From: Alphaproteobacteria bacterium
GTDB taxonomy: Bacteria > Pseudomonadota > Alphaproteobacteria > UBA6615
Assembly (NCBI GenBank): GCA_029243445.1
Contig: JAQWSA010000131.1
Location: 1-5,330, forward strand
Length of the DNA: 5,330 nucleotides
Direction of reading: 5' to 3'
This document shows positions 1-5,330 of this stretch, piece after piece. The notes under the pieces were generated by a model, which saw only the letters and a list, made by a program, of their open reading frames with translations, was not told the DNA's origin and did no database searches. The translations under genes were made by a program, and so were the position numbers. Position 1 is the stretch's first letter. Each line of letters begins with the position of its first letter.

Positions 1-1124
1 GGGGACCTCCGGGCTGCGGCAAAACAACGATAGCGAAATTACTTTCAGGTTTAAATGAGTTTGTATATGAACCTTTGTCTGCTGTTTTTTCAGGAGTAGC
101 AGATCTGCGCAAAGTATTTGAAAGAGCTAAATTACGACAAAAAGATGGATTACGAACTCTATTATTCGTAGATGAAATACACCGTTTTAATCGTGCACAA
201 CAAGATAGTTTTTTATCATATGTAGAGGATGGTACAGTTACTCTTGTTGGTGCTACTACTGAAAATCCATCTTTTCATATTAATTCTTCACTATTATCAC
301 GTTGCCAAGTGCTTATTTTAAAACGTATTGATGAAAGTGGTCTTGAGAAATTGATTAATAGAGCAGAAATTATTGGAGGAAGAAAATTACCAATTGACTA
401 TTCTGCTCGTGAAGCACTTATTAAAATGGTCGATGGTGATGGAAGGTATGTCCTCAATTTAGTAGAAGAATTATTTACATTACCTGAAAAACCAATACTT
501 GATGTTCCTAGTATGTTTAAAAAAATACAAAGTAGAGCATTGATATATGATAAAAGCGGGGAAGCTCATTATAACCTTATAAGTGCATTACATAAATCTA
601 TAAGGGGATCAGATGTAGATGCGGCACTTTACTGGCTAGCACGGATGCTAGAAGGTGGAGAGGATCCATACTTTATTTGCCGGCGTTTAATTCGATGTGC
701 AGCTGAAGATATTGGAATGGCTGATCCTCAAGCTTTACTACAAGCAGTGGCTTCCTGGCAATCTTATGAACGTCTAGGTAGTCCTGAAGGTGAGTTAGCA
801 ATAGCGTATTGTGTTATTTATCTTGCAACCTCCCCTAAATCTAATTCAGTTTATAAAGCATTCGGCTCTTCTTTAGAGTCAGCTAAAAGTAATGGTTCAT
901 TGATACCTCCCAAGCACATTCTAAATGCGCCCACTCAGTTATTGAAGGATATAGGTTATGGGGAAGAATATTCTTATGATCATTCTACAAAAGAAGGTTT
1001 CTCAGGACAAAATTATTTTCCAGATGGCCTTGAGCGACAGACTTATTATAAACCTACCGAACGTGGATTTGAAGTTGAAATAAGTAAACGACTTTCATAT
1101 TGGAAAAATCTGAGGGATAAATAA
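1..1124 (+). CDS. rarA: Replication-associated recombination protein RarA (MgsA), AAA+ ATPase, 5' end missing
   Basis: RarA is a cytoplasmic AAA+ ATPase of the clamp-loader/WRNIP1 group that works at stalled or damaged replication forks. The open frame runs from base 3 to the TAA at 1122-1124 without an internal stop. It opens directly with Walker A, GPPGCGKTT (fragment residues 1-9). Then follow Walker B FVDEIHRF (DE at about 57-58), the sensor 1 segment GATTEN (about 83-88), the LLSRC arginine finger (about residue 100), a sensor 2 stretch GDGRYVLN (Arg about 148), and the C-terminal tetramerisation region with NLISALHKSIRGS, AALYWLARML, APKSN-like SPKSN and LNAPTQLLKDIGYG. The fragment is 373 residues. 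The family is about 430-445, so roughly 60 N-terminal residues lie upstream of the window. The TTG at base 75 is an internal Leu codon, not the start. All visible motifs are intact, so the gene is probably functional. The family call is near certain; the physiological role is known from E. coli and yeast homologues. Confidence 0.96.
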   Translation, partial: GPPGCGKTTIAKLLSGLNEFVYEPLSAVFSGVADLRKVFERAKLRQKDGLRTLLFVDEIHRFNRAQQDSFLSYVEDGTVTLVGATTENPSFHINSSLLSRCQVLILKRIDESGLEKLINRAEIIGGRKLPIDYSAREALIKMVDGDGRYVLNLVEELFTLPEKPILDVPSMFKKIQSRALIYDKSGEAHYNLISALHKSIRGSDVDAALYWLARMLEGGEDPYFICRRLIRCAAEDIGMADPQALLQAVASWQSYERLGSPEGELAIAYCVIYLATSPKSNSVYKAFGSSLESAKSNGSLIPPKHILNAPTQLLKDIGYGEEYSYDHSTKEGFSGQNYFPDGLERQTYYKPTERGFEVEISKRLSYWKNLRDK

Positions 1125-1252
1125 ATGATTTATTTGAACTATACTAACGAGAAGAGCACTTACTAATGTTAACGAATATCGTTGATACTGTTGTTATTTC
1201 TGTTTTGGTATTACCAGTTGCGCTACGAATTGGCCGGTTGATATTCTCGTGA
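1125..1252 (+). pseudogene. Possible deletion remnant of crcB (two mini-ORFs)
   Basis: An ATG directly follows the rarA stop and reads 13 codons (MIYLNYTNEKSTY) to a TAA at 1164-1166. The last base of that TAA is the first base of an ATG at 1166, which opens a 28-codon hydrophobic frame to a TGA at 1250-1252. This TGA overlaps the GTG start of the next gene. In related alphaproteobacteria I recall crcB (fluoride channel, about 125 residues) at this place. The end of the 28-residue frame, SVLVLPVALRIGRLIFS, is compatible with a CrcB C-terminal helix, which is hydrophobic and often ends in an A-L-x-x-G-R type pattern. That likeness is weak and no diagnostic CrcB motif remains. Alternatives are plain spacer, or a short leader that couples translation to rluC. 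What is seen is the mini-ORFs and their overlaps; the crcB origin is inferred. Confidence 0.3.
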
Positions 1253-2241
1253 GTAAATCCACTGAGGAAGACAATCCAATTGTTCGCTTTTTTGAAATAG
1301 ATAAAGATGATGAAGACATACGTCTAGACAGATGGTTGCGCCGTAGATTACCTGATATTAAATATGGTCAATTAGCTAAATGGTTGCGTACAGGCCAAAT
1401 AAGAGTAGATGGACATCGTGCCAAACCAGGACAGCGTTTAATTCAGGGCCAGACAGTAAGACTGCCACCTATTAAGTTACCATCAAGAGATTCTCATAGT
1501 TTAAAAAATGCTCCTAATAGCTATAGAACAAGTTCTGTCGATGCTAAAAACTTACGCGATATGATATTATTTCGTGATAATTCAATAATAGCAATTAACA
1601 AACCTAGTGGTCTAGCCGTACAGGGCGGTAGTAAAACTTTAAAGCACTTAGATGGTATGCTTGATGTCCTGCGTTTTACAGCCTTAGAACGTCCCCGCCT
1701 TGTACATCGACTAGATAAGGATACTAGTGGCGTATTATTGTTGGCTAGAAATAATAATGCAGCGAGAAATCTAATTACACAGTTTCGACAACAAACAATG
1801 ACTAAGCATTACTGGGCATTAGTGGTTGGGGTGCCATTTCCTAGTTCTGGAATTATAGAGCTTCCATTATTAAAATTGGCGGGGCAGGGAGGAGAGAAAA
1901 TGCGTCCCTCACCTGAATTAGGGAAAACTGCTACCACTCAATATTCTATCGTGGCAAATGCGGGTCAAAGTATTTCTTGGTTAAAGTTAATTCCAAGGAC
2001 AGGTAGAACTCACCAACTTCGTGCTCATTGCAAAGCACTTGGTACGCCGATTGTAGGAGATGGAAAATATGGAGGCAAAGAATCGTATATAGAAGGGCTA
2101 CCCAAAAAGCTCCACCTTCATGCACGATCAATTACCTTTTTTCATCCAATTAATGGCAAACGTATTGAAATTGTTGCTCCACTTAAAAATCAATGTTCTG
2201 AGAGCTGGAAAATACTTGATTTTGACACAAGTAAGGCCTGA
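1249..2241 (+). CDS. rluC: RluC-type 23S rRNA pseudouridine synthase (RluA family)
   Basis: This enzyme isomerises specific uridines of 23S rRNA to pseudouridine; E. coli RluC acts at positions 955, 2504 and 2580. The 330-residue product has an N-terminal S4 RNA-binding domain (about residues 24-72, with RLDRWLRRRLP and LRTGQIRVDGHRAKPGQRL). A linker leads to the catalytic domain from about residue 105. It has the INKPSGLAVQGG segment (116-127), the catalytic motif HRLDKDTSG (153-161, nucleophile Asp156), the RTGRTHQLRAH motif (250-260) and GDGKYGG (270-276). HLHAR (289-293) is near the C-terminus. The length fits RluC. The start is the GTG at 1249: it overlaps the preceding TGA (GTGA), and the next Met is only residue 105, beyond the S4 domain. 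No Shine-Dalgarno is visible, so coupling to upstream translation is plausible. The RluA family is certain; RluC rather than RluD is inferred from the S4 sequence and gene neighbourhood. Confidence 0.93.
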   Translation: MSKSTEEDNPIVRFFEIDKDDEDIRLDRWLRRRLPDIKYGQLAKWLRTGQIRVDGHRAKPGQRLIQGQTVRLPPIKLPSRDSHSLKNAPNSYRTSSVDAKNLRDMILFRDNSIIAINKPSGLAVQGGSKTLKHLDGMLDVLRFTALERPRLVHRLDKDTSGVLLLARNNNAARNLITQFRQQTMTKHYWALVVGVPFPSSGIIELPLLKLAGQGGEKMRPSPELGKTATTQYSIVANAGQSISWLKLIPRTGRTHQLRAHCKALGTPIVGDGKYGGKESYIEGLPKKLHLHARSITFFHPINGKRIEIVAPLKNQCSESWKILDFDTSKA

Positions 2242-2252
2242 TTTAGAAAATT

Positions 2253-2957
2253 ATGAAAAAATTTTATAAAAATGCAGCCGTGATTAAATCTGAATTAGAA
2301 TCTAAATATTTTATTTTATTAGATAAAGACCATCTAAAAACACCTAGAGGGAGTTTAGTAGAGATACCAAACTTATATTTAGCGGAAGCCATATTAGAAG
2401 AATGGCTTATGCAGACTGACAAGATTATTTTGAGTGAAATGCCTTTAACTCAATTGGTAATTACGACTATTGACTTGGTACAGCCAGATACAAATGCTTA
2501 TATTGATAAAATAGCTGCCTATGGAAACACAGATCTAGTTTGTTATAGATCCTCTGGCCCTAGTTCTCTGGTTTCGCAACAATTAATGGTCTGGCAGCCA
2601 TTGATTGACTGGCTTGAAGAAGAGTATTCTTTACCTTTAACTGTAACAACTAGTTTATCACCTGTCTTACAACCATTAGATACTCTTGAGGGGCTTCATA
2701 ACCTATTGCTGAAATATAGTGTTTTTGAATTGGCAAGTTTAGGGTCTGCTGCTATGGCTAGTGGATCATTGGTTATAGCACTAGCCCTCTGTAGAGGAAA
2801 AATAAACGTAAAGTCAGCCTTTGAGGCAAGTTTTGTAGATGAAATATGGCAAAATGAAAAATGGGGTCATGATGAAGAGACAAAAATACGTCAACAGAAT
2901 GTGCATAAGGACCTAGAATCAGCTTCTCTTTTTATTGAGTTATATCAAAAAACTTAA
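2253..2957 (+). CDS. ATP12-family F1-ATPase assembly chaperone
   Basis: Mitochondrial Atp12 binds free F1 alpha subunit and keeps it competent for assembly with beta; alphaproteobacterial homologues are assumed to do the same in the cytoplasm. The 234-residue product follows the family pattern throughout. It begins with MKKFYKNAAV, then LLDKDHLKTPRG (22-33, the usual LDGRxLxTP site), LAEAILEEW (43-51) and SEMPLTQL (61-68). Further on are TDLVCYR (93-99), WQPLIDW (114-120), SPVLQPLDTL (136-145), GSLVIALAL (171-179) and the C-terminal DEIWQNEKWGHDEET (196-210). Length is normal and there is no gap. The start at 2253 fits the family N-terminus, although no clear Shine-Dalgarno precedes it. It lies 11 bases after rluC, so the two are probably cotranscribed. 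In many relatives an HAD-type phosphatase gene sits between rluC and this gene; here it is absent. The protein is rather Leu-, Lys- and Ile-rich for the family, in line with AT-biased DNA. Confidence 0.93.
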   Translation: MKKFYKNAAVIKSELESKYFILLDKDHLKTPRGSLVEIPNLYLAEAILEEWLMQTDKIILSEMPLTQLVITTIDLVQPDTNAYIDKIAAYGNTDLVCYRSSGPSSLVSQQLMVWQPLIDWLEEEYSLPLTVTTSLSPVLQPLDTLEGLHNLLLKYSVFELASLGSAAMASGSLVIALALCRGKINVKSAFEASFVDEIWQNEKWGHDEETKIRQQNVHKDLESASLFIELYQKT

Positions 2958-2974
2958 ATTACTAGTATGAATCT

Positions 2975-2989
2975 ATAACATACTGTTAT
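2975..2989. promoter_or_regulatory. Perfect 6-bp inverted repeat upstream of pccB
   Basis: ATAACA (2975-2980), a 3-base spacer TAC, and TGTTAT (2984-2989) form a perfect dyad in the 70-base gap between the ATP12 gene and pccB, with its centre about 45 bases before the pccB ATG. No T-run follows and the arms are AT-rich, so it is a poor intrinsic terminator. It could be an operator for pccB. The left arm also overlaps a -10-like TATAAC (2974-2979), but no good -35 is spaced from it. It does not match the paired TTTGCAAA site that I recall for the PccR regulator of pccB in Rhodobacter. A 6-bp dyad in AT-rich DNA may be chance. Confidence 0.25.
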
Positions 2990-3027
2990 CAGTTATTTAG
3001 TAAAATTCCATATTTGGACTAATTATT

Positions 3028-4560
3028 ATGCAAGATATTCTTAATGAACTAGAGGCCAGGCGAGCTAGGGCACGCCTTGGTGGTGGTGAAAAACGTATTG
3101 AAGCCCAGCATTTAAAAGGCAAGTTGACAGCTCGTGAGCGCATTGAGTTATTGGTTGATGATGGATCCTTTGAAGAATGGGATATGTTTGTTGAGCAAGA
3201 GCCTAATGAATTGACTAGAGATATTAAACCTATACCTGCTGATGGTGTAGTTACAGGTTGGGGAACAATAAACGGCCGTACTGTATTTCTTTTTTCGCAA
3301 GATTTTACAGTTTTTGGTGGCTCGCTTTCAGAATCACACGCTGGTAAAATATGCAAAATTATGGACAAAGCAATGATTGTAGGGGCGCCAGTAATAGGGT
3401 TGAATGACTCAGGTGGTGCTAGAATTCAAGAAGGTGTTGGATCACTTGCTGGTTACGCAGAAGTTTTCCAACGTAACGTAAATGCATCTGGTGTAATTCC
3501 ACAAATATCAGCTATCATGGGGCCGTGTGCTGGAGGAGCAGTATATTCTCCTGCCATGACAGATTTTATTTTTATGGTGCGCGATACTTCTTATATGTTT
3601 GTTACTGGACCAGACGTTGTAAAAACAGTTACTCATGAGGAAGTAACTCACGAAGAACTTGGTGGTGCTACAACTCATAATACTAAATCTGGAGTTGCAG
3701 ATGGTTCGTTTGAAAATGATATTGATGCTTTGAAACAACTACGTAGACTTTTTGATTTTTTACCATCGAATAATAGAGAAAGTCCGCCAATTTGGCCGAC
3801 CAACGATCCATTTGATAGAGCGGAACCTTCACTTGATACGTTAGTTCCAAAAGACTCAACCAAACCTTATGATATTAAAGAACTAATTAGTAAAATAGTT
3901 GATGACTCGGATTTCTTTGAAATACAGTCAGATTATGCAGCTAATATAGTTATTGGATTAGCTCGATTAGAGGGACGAACAGTAGGTGTAGTTGCTAACC
4001 AGCCATTAGTTTTGGCAGGTTGTCTGGATATTGACTCATCAAAAAAAGCTGCTCGATTTGTTCGCTTTTGTGATTGTTTTAATATACCCATTATTACCTT
4101 TGTTGATGTACCAGGTTTCTTACCTGGTACTGCTCAAGAGTATGGAGGTATTATCAAACATGGAGCCAAACTATTATTTGCTTATGCTGAGGCTACAGTA
4201 CCAAAGATAACGGTTATAACTCGAAAGGCATACGGTGGGGCTTATGATGTTATGTCATCTAAGCATATTCGTGGTGATTTAAACTATGCGTGGCCCACTG
4301 CTGAGATAGCAGTTATGGGACCGAAGGGTGCGGTAGAAATTATTTACCGCGAAGATAGGGATGATCCTATTAAAATTGAATCAAGAACCGAAGAATACCG
4401 AGATAGGTTTGCCAACCCCTTTGTAGCAGCTCAGAAAGGGTTTATTGACGATGTTATATTCCCTCGCAATACGCGTAGAAGGCTCTGTCGATCACTTCGT
4501 CTACTTGAGAATAAAAAGCTAGAAAATCCATGGAAGAAGCATGACAATATTCCTCTATAG
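3028..4560 (+). CDS. pccB: Propionyl-CoA carboxylase beta subunit (carboxyltransferase)
   Basis: PccB transfers the carboxyl group from carboxybiotin on PccA to propionyl-CoA, giving methylmalonyl-CoA, in a cytoplasmic alpha6-beta6 complex. The 510-residue product is full length for the family and colinear with alphaproteobacterial PccB. It starts [12 protein letters not shown], followed by [12 protein letters not shown] and [13 protein letters not shown]. The N-terminal crotonase-like half holds [10 protein letters not shown] (128-137) and the acyl-CoA oxyanion segment GPCAGG (165-170). The C-terminal half holds [20 protein letters not shown] (362-381), [11 protein letters not shown] (399-409) and [19 protein letters not shown] (421-439), and it ends WKKHDNIPL as PccB proteins usually do. 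Asp407 in GGAYDVM appears to match the Asp that in actinobacterial PccB favours propionyl- over acetyl-CoA; this supports propionyl-CoA as substrate but is a motif alignment by eye. The ATG at 3028 gives the exact family N-terminus; there is no good Shine-Dalgarno. pccA follows after a 212-base spacer. Confidence 0.97.
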   Translation: MQDILNELEARRARARLGGGEKRIEAQHLKGKLTARERIELLVDDGSFEEWDMFVEQEPNELTRDIKPIPADGVVTGWGTINGRTVFLFSQDFTVFGGSLSESHAGKICKIMDKAMIVGAPVIGLNDSGGARIQEGVGSLAGYAEVFQRNVNASGVIPQISAIMGPCAGGAVYSPAMTDFIFMVRDTSYMFVTGPDVVKTVTHEEVTHEELGGATTHNTKSGVADGSFENDIDALKQLRRLFDFLPSNNRESPPIWPTNDPFDRAEPSLDTLVPKDSTKPYDIKELISKIVDDSDFFEIQSDYAANIVIGLARLEGRTVGVVANQPLVLAGCLDIDSSKKAARFVRFCDCFNIPIITFVDVPGFLPGTAQEYGGIIKHGAKLLFAYAEATVPKITVITRKAYGGAYDVMSSKHIRGDLNYAWPTAEIAVMGPKGAVEIIYREDRDDPIKIESRTEEYRDRFANPFVAAQKGFIDDVIFPRNTRRRLCRSLRLLENKKLENPWKKHDNIPL

Positions 4561-4772
4561 GTATGTTATAAAAATATAATAGATTGAATTTATGCTTTAT
4601 TTAGTTTTATTAGCAAAATAATTATATTATGTCGTTCGATCATTATATTTATGATATTTAATAGGACAGTATATTATCTTTAATTCAATTTAACTCTATT
4701 ATTTTATGAATAAAATTTTTACAATTAATGTTTTTCTTTTAGGTTTTCAATTATTTATTAGTTTATTGATAT
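4561..4772. other. Very AT-rich spacer between pccB and pccA
   Basis: A hand count gives about 33 G or C in 212 bases (about 16%), far below the flanking genes. I see no RNA gene and no GC-rich hairpin plus T-run that would mark a terminator. The only dyads are short and AT-only or nearly so, for example TTATT/AATAA at 4607-4621 and ATCAT/ATGAT at 4639-4655. Several TATAAT-like strings occur, such as an exact one at 4575-4580, but none has a convincing -35, and they are expected by chance at this composition. A promoter for pccA could lie here but cannot be singled out. No protein remnant is recognisable. Confidence 0.6.
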
Positions 4773-5330
4773 ATGTTTAAAAAAATACTTATTGCTAACA
4801 GAGGTGAAATATCATGTCGGGTAATTAAAACTGCCAAACGTATGGGAATCACAACAGTTGTAGTCTATTCGGATGCTGACCAAAATTCCCTGGCGGTGGA
4901 AGAGGCCGATGAAGCAATATATATAGGGCCGTCCCCGGCTATTGAAAGCTATTTAGATACTAACAAAATTCTTAAGGCTGCAAAAGAAAGTGGCGCAGAA
5001 GCAGTTCACCCTGGCTATGGCTTTTTGTCTGAAAATGCTTCATTCCCAACTATGCTAAGAAAAAATGGCATTACATTTATTGGACCGCCACCTGAAGTTA
5101 TCTCGGTAATGGGTGATAAGATTGAATCTAAAAAATTAGCAAATAAGGCTGGTGTAAGCACTGTGCCGGGACATGATGGTGTTATTGAAAATCATAGAGT
5201 AGCCGCAAAAGTAGCAGCGTCTATTGGCTATCCTGTTATGATTAAGGCTTCTTCTGGAGGTGGCGGTAAAGGAATGCGTATCGCTTATGAAGAGAGTCAA
5301 ATCATTGATAGTTTTAGATTGGCTCAAAGC
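4773..5330 (+). CDS. pccA: Propionyl-CoA carboxylase alpha subunit, biotin carboxylase domain, 3' end missing
   Basis: PccA carries the biotin carboxylase and biotin carrier domains that use ATP and bicarbonate to make carboxybiotin for PccB. The frame is open from the ATG at 4773 to the last base of the window, 186 codons of an expected 660-670. The visible part is the biotin carboxylase N-terminal domain and the start of the ATP-grasp domain: MFKKILIANRGEISCRVI (1-18), YSDAD (32-36), AEAVHPGYGFLSEN (75-88), TFIGP (101-105), MGDKIESK (113-120; Lys116 matches E. coli AccC Lys116), VMIKAS (155-160; Lys158 matches AccC Lys159) and the glycine-rich GGGGKGMR (162-169). The N-terminus fits the family exactly, but no Shine-Dalgarno precedes it. 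Within the fragment, AccC or another acyl-CoA carboxylase alpha subunit cannot be excluded by motif alone. The neighbouring pccB and the MFKKILIANRGEIxCR start make PccA the best call. The biotin lysine (expected in an AMKM motif) lies outside the window. Confidence 0.94.
   Translation, partial: MFKKILIANRGEISCRVIKTAKRMGITTVVVYSDADQNSLAVEEADEAIYIGPSPAIESYLDTNKILKAAKESGAEAVHPGYGFLSENASFPTMLRKNGITFIGPPPEVISVMGDKIESKKLANKAGVSTVPGHDGVIENHRVAAKVAASIGYPVMIKASSGGGGKGMRIAYEESQIIDSFRLAQS

Noticed and set aside
75..77. TTG at 75 as the start of the rarA frame
   Set aside because: The same frame is open back to base 3 and encodes Walker A just before it, so the TTG is an internal Leu codon of a gene cut by the window edge.
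2997..3368. A 123-codon minus-strand frame over the 5' end of pccB
   Set aside because: It lies wholly antisense to the conserved start of pccB, has no recognisable domain, and is Ser/Arg/Pro-rich as expected of a shadow frame. The shorter minus-strand frames at 1946-2131, 3508-3738, 3675-3863 and 5136-5327 are rejected for the same reason.
4575..4580. Exact TATAAT as a pccA promoter -10
   Set aside because: No -35-like hexamer lies at 16-18 bases upstream, the site is nearly 200 bases from pccA, and such hexamers are expected by chance in DNA of about 16% G+C.
4639..4655. ATCAT/ATGAT hairpin as a terminator after pccB
   Set aside because: The stem is only 5 bp, mostly A-T, about 80 bases past the stop, and has no T-run. 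It would not be a stable intrinsic terminator.
4706..4780. A 24-codon hydrophobic frame (starts MNKIFTINVFLLGFQ) overlapping the pccA start by 8 bases
   Set aside because: T-rich spacer DNA gives Phe/Leu/Ile-rich frames by chance, there is no ribosome binding site, and nothing recognisable is encoded. Only conservation in relatives would make it a leader peptide or a small membrane protein.
1..5330. A previously undescribed system such as defence, mobile or biosynthetic genes
   Set aside because: Every long frame on the + strand belongs to a well-known housekeeping family in a familiar order. No repeats, integrase or transposase sequences, or unusual domain fusions were seen.

Overview
The window looks like a stretch of an AT-rich alphaproteobacterial chromosome. 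Two things point there. An ATP12-family F1-ATPase assembly chaperone is present, which among bacteria is essentially an alphaproteobacterial (and mitochondrial) gene. The gene order rarA - (crcB) - rluC - (HAD phosphatase) - ATP12 - pccB ... pccA is the one I recall from Rhodospirillales/Rhodobacterales-type genomes. By eye the coding DNA is roughly 35-40% G+C and the spacers are much lower. This, together with apparent loss of two genes from the usual block, suggests a lineage under AT drift and genome reduction, such as a host-associated or streamlined alphaproteobacterium. The species cannot be fixed from this window.

Layout, all genes on the + strand: (1) 1-1124, the 3' part of rarA (mgsA), cut by the window start just before Walker A. 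(2) 1125-1252, a short stretch holding only a 13-codon and a 28-codon mini-ORF, where crcB would normally sit; it is possibly a deletion remnant of crcB. (3) 1249-2241, an rluC-type 23S rRNA pseudouridine synthase with a GTG start overlapping the mini-ORF stop. (4) 2253-2957, the ATP12 chaperone. (5) 2958-3027, a short spacer with a perfect 6-bp inverted repeat. (6) 3028-4560, pccB, the carboxyltransferase beta subunit of propionyl-CoA carboxylase. (7) 4561-4772, a very AT-rich spacer (about 16% G+C by hand count). (8) 4773-5330, the 5' part of pccA, the biotin carboxylase/biotin carrier subunit, which runs off the window end.

Functionally this is a housekeeping block. RarA acts at stalled replication forks, RluC modifies 23S rRNA, ATP12 helps assemble F1 ATPase, and PccA plus PccB make the propionyl-CoA carboxylase that turns propionyl-CoA into methylmalonyl-CoA. 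The rarA-to-ATP12 genes are tightly packed and probably cotranscribed; pccB and pccA could each have their own upstream signals. I found no RNA gene, mobile element, CRISPR array, defence system or convincing new system. The points worth a second look are the relict crcB site, the missing HAD gene, the lack of Shine-Dalgarno sequences, and the two spacers around pccB.
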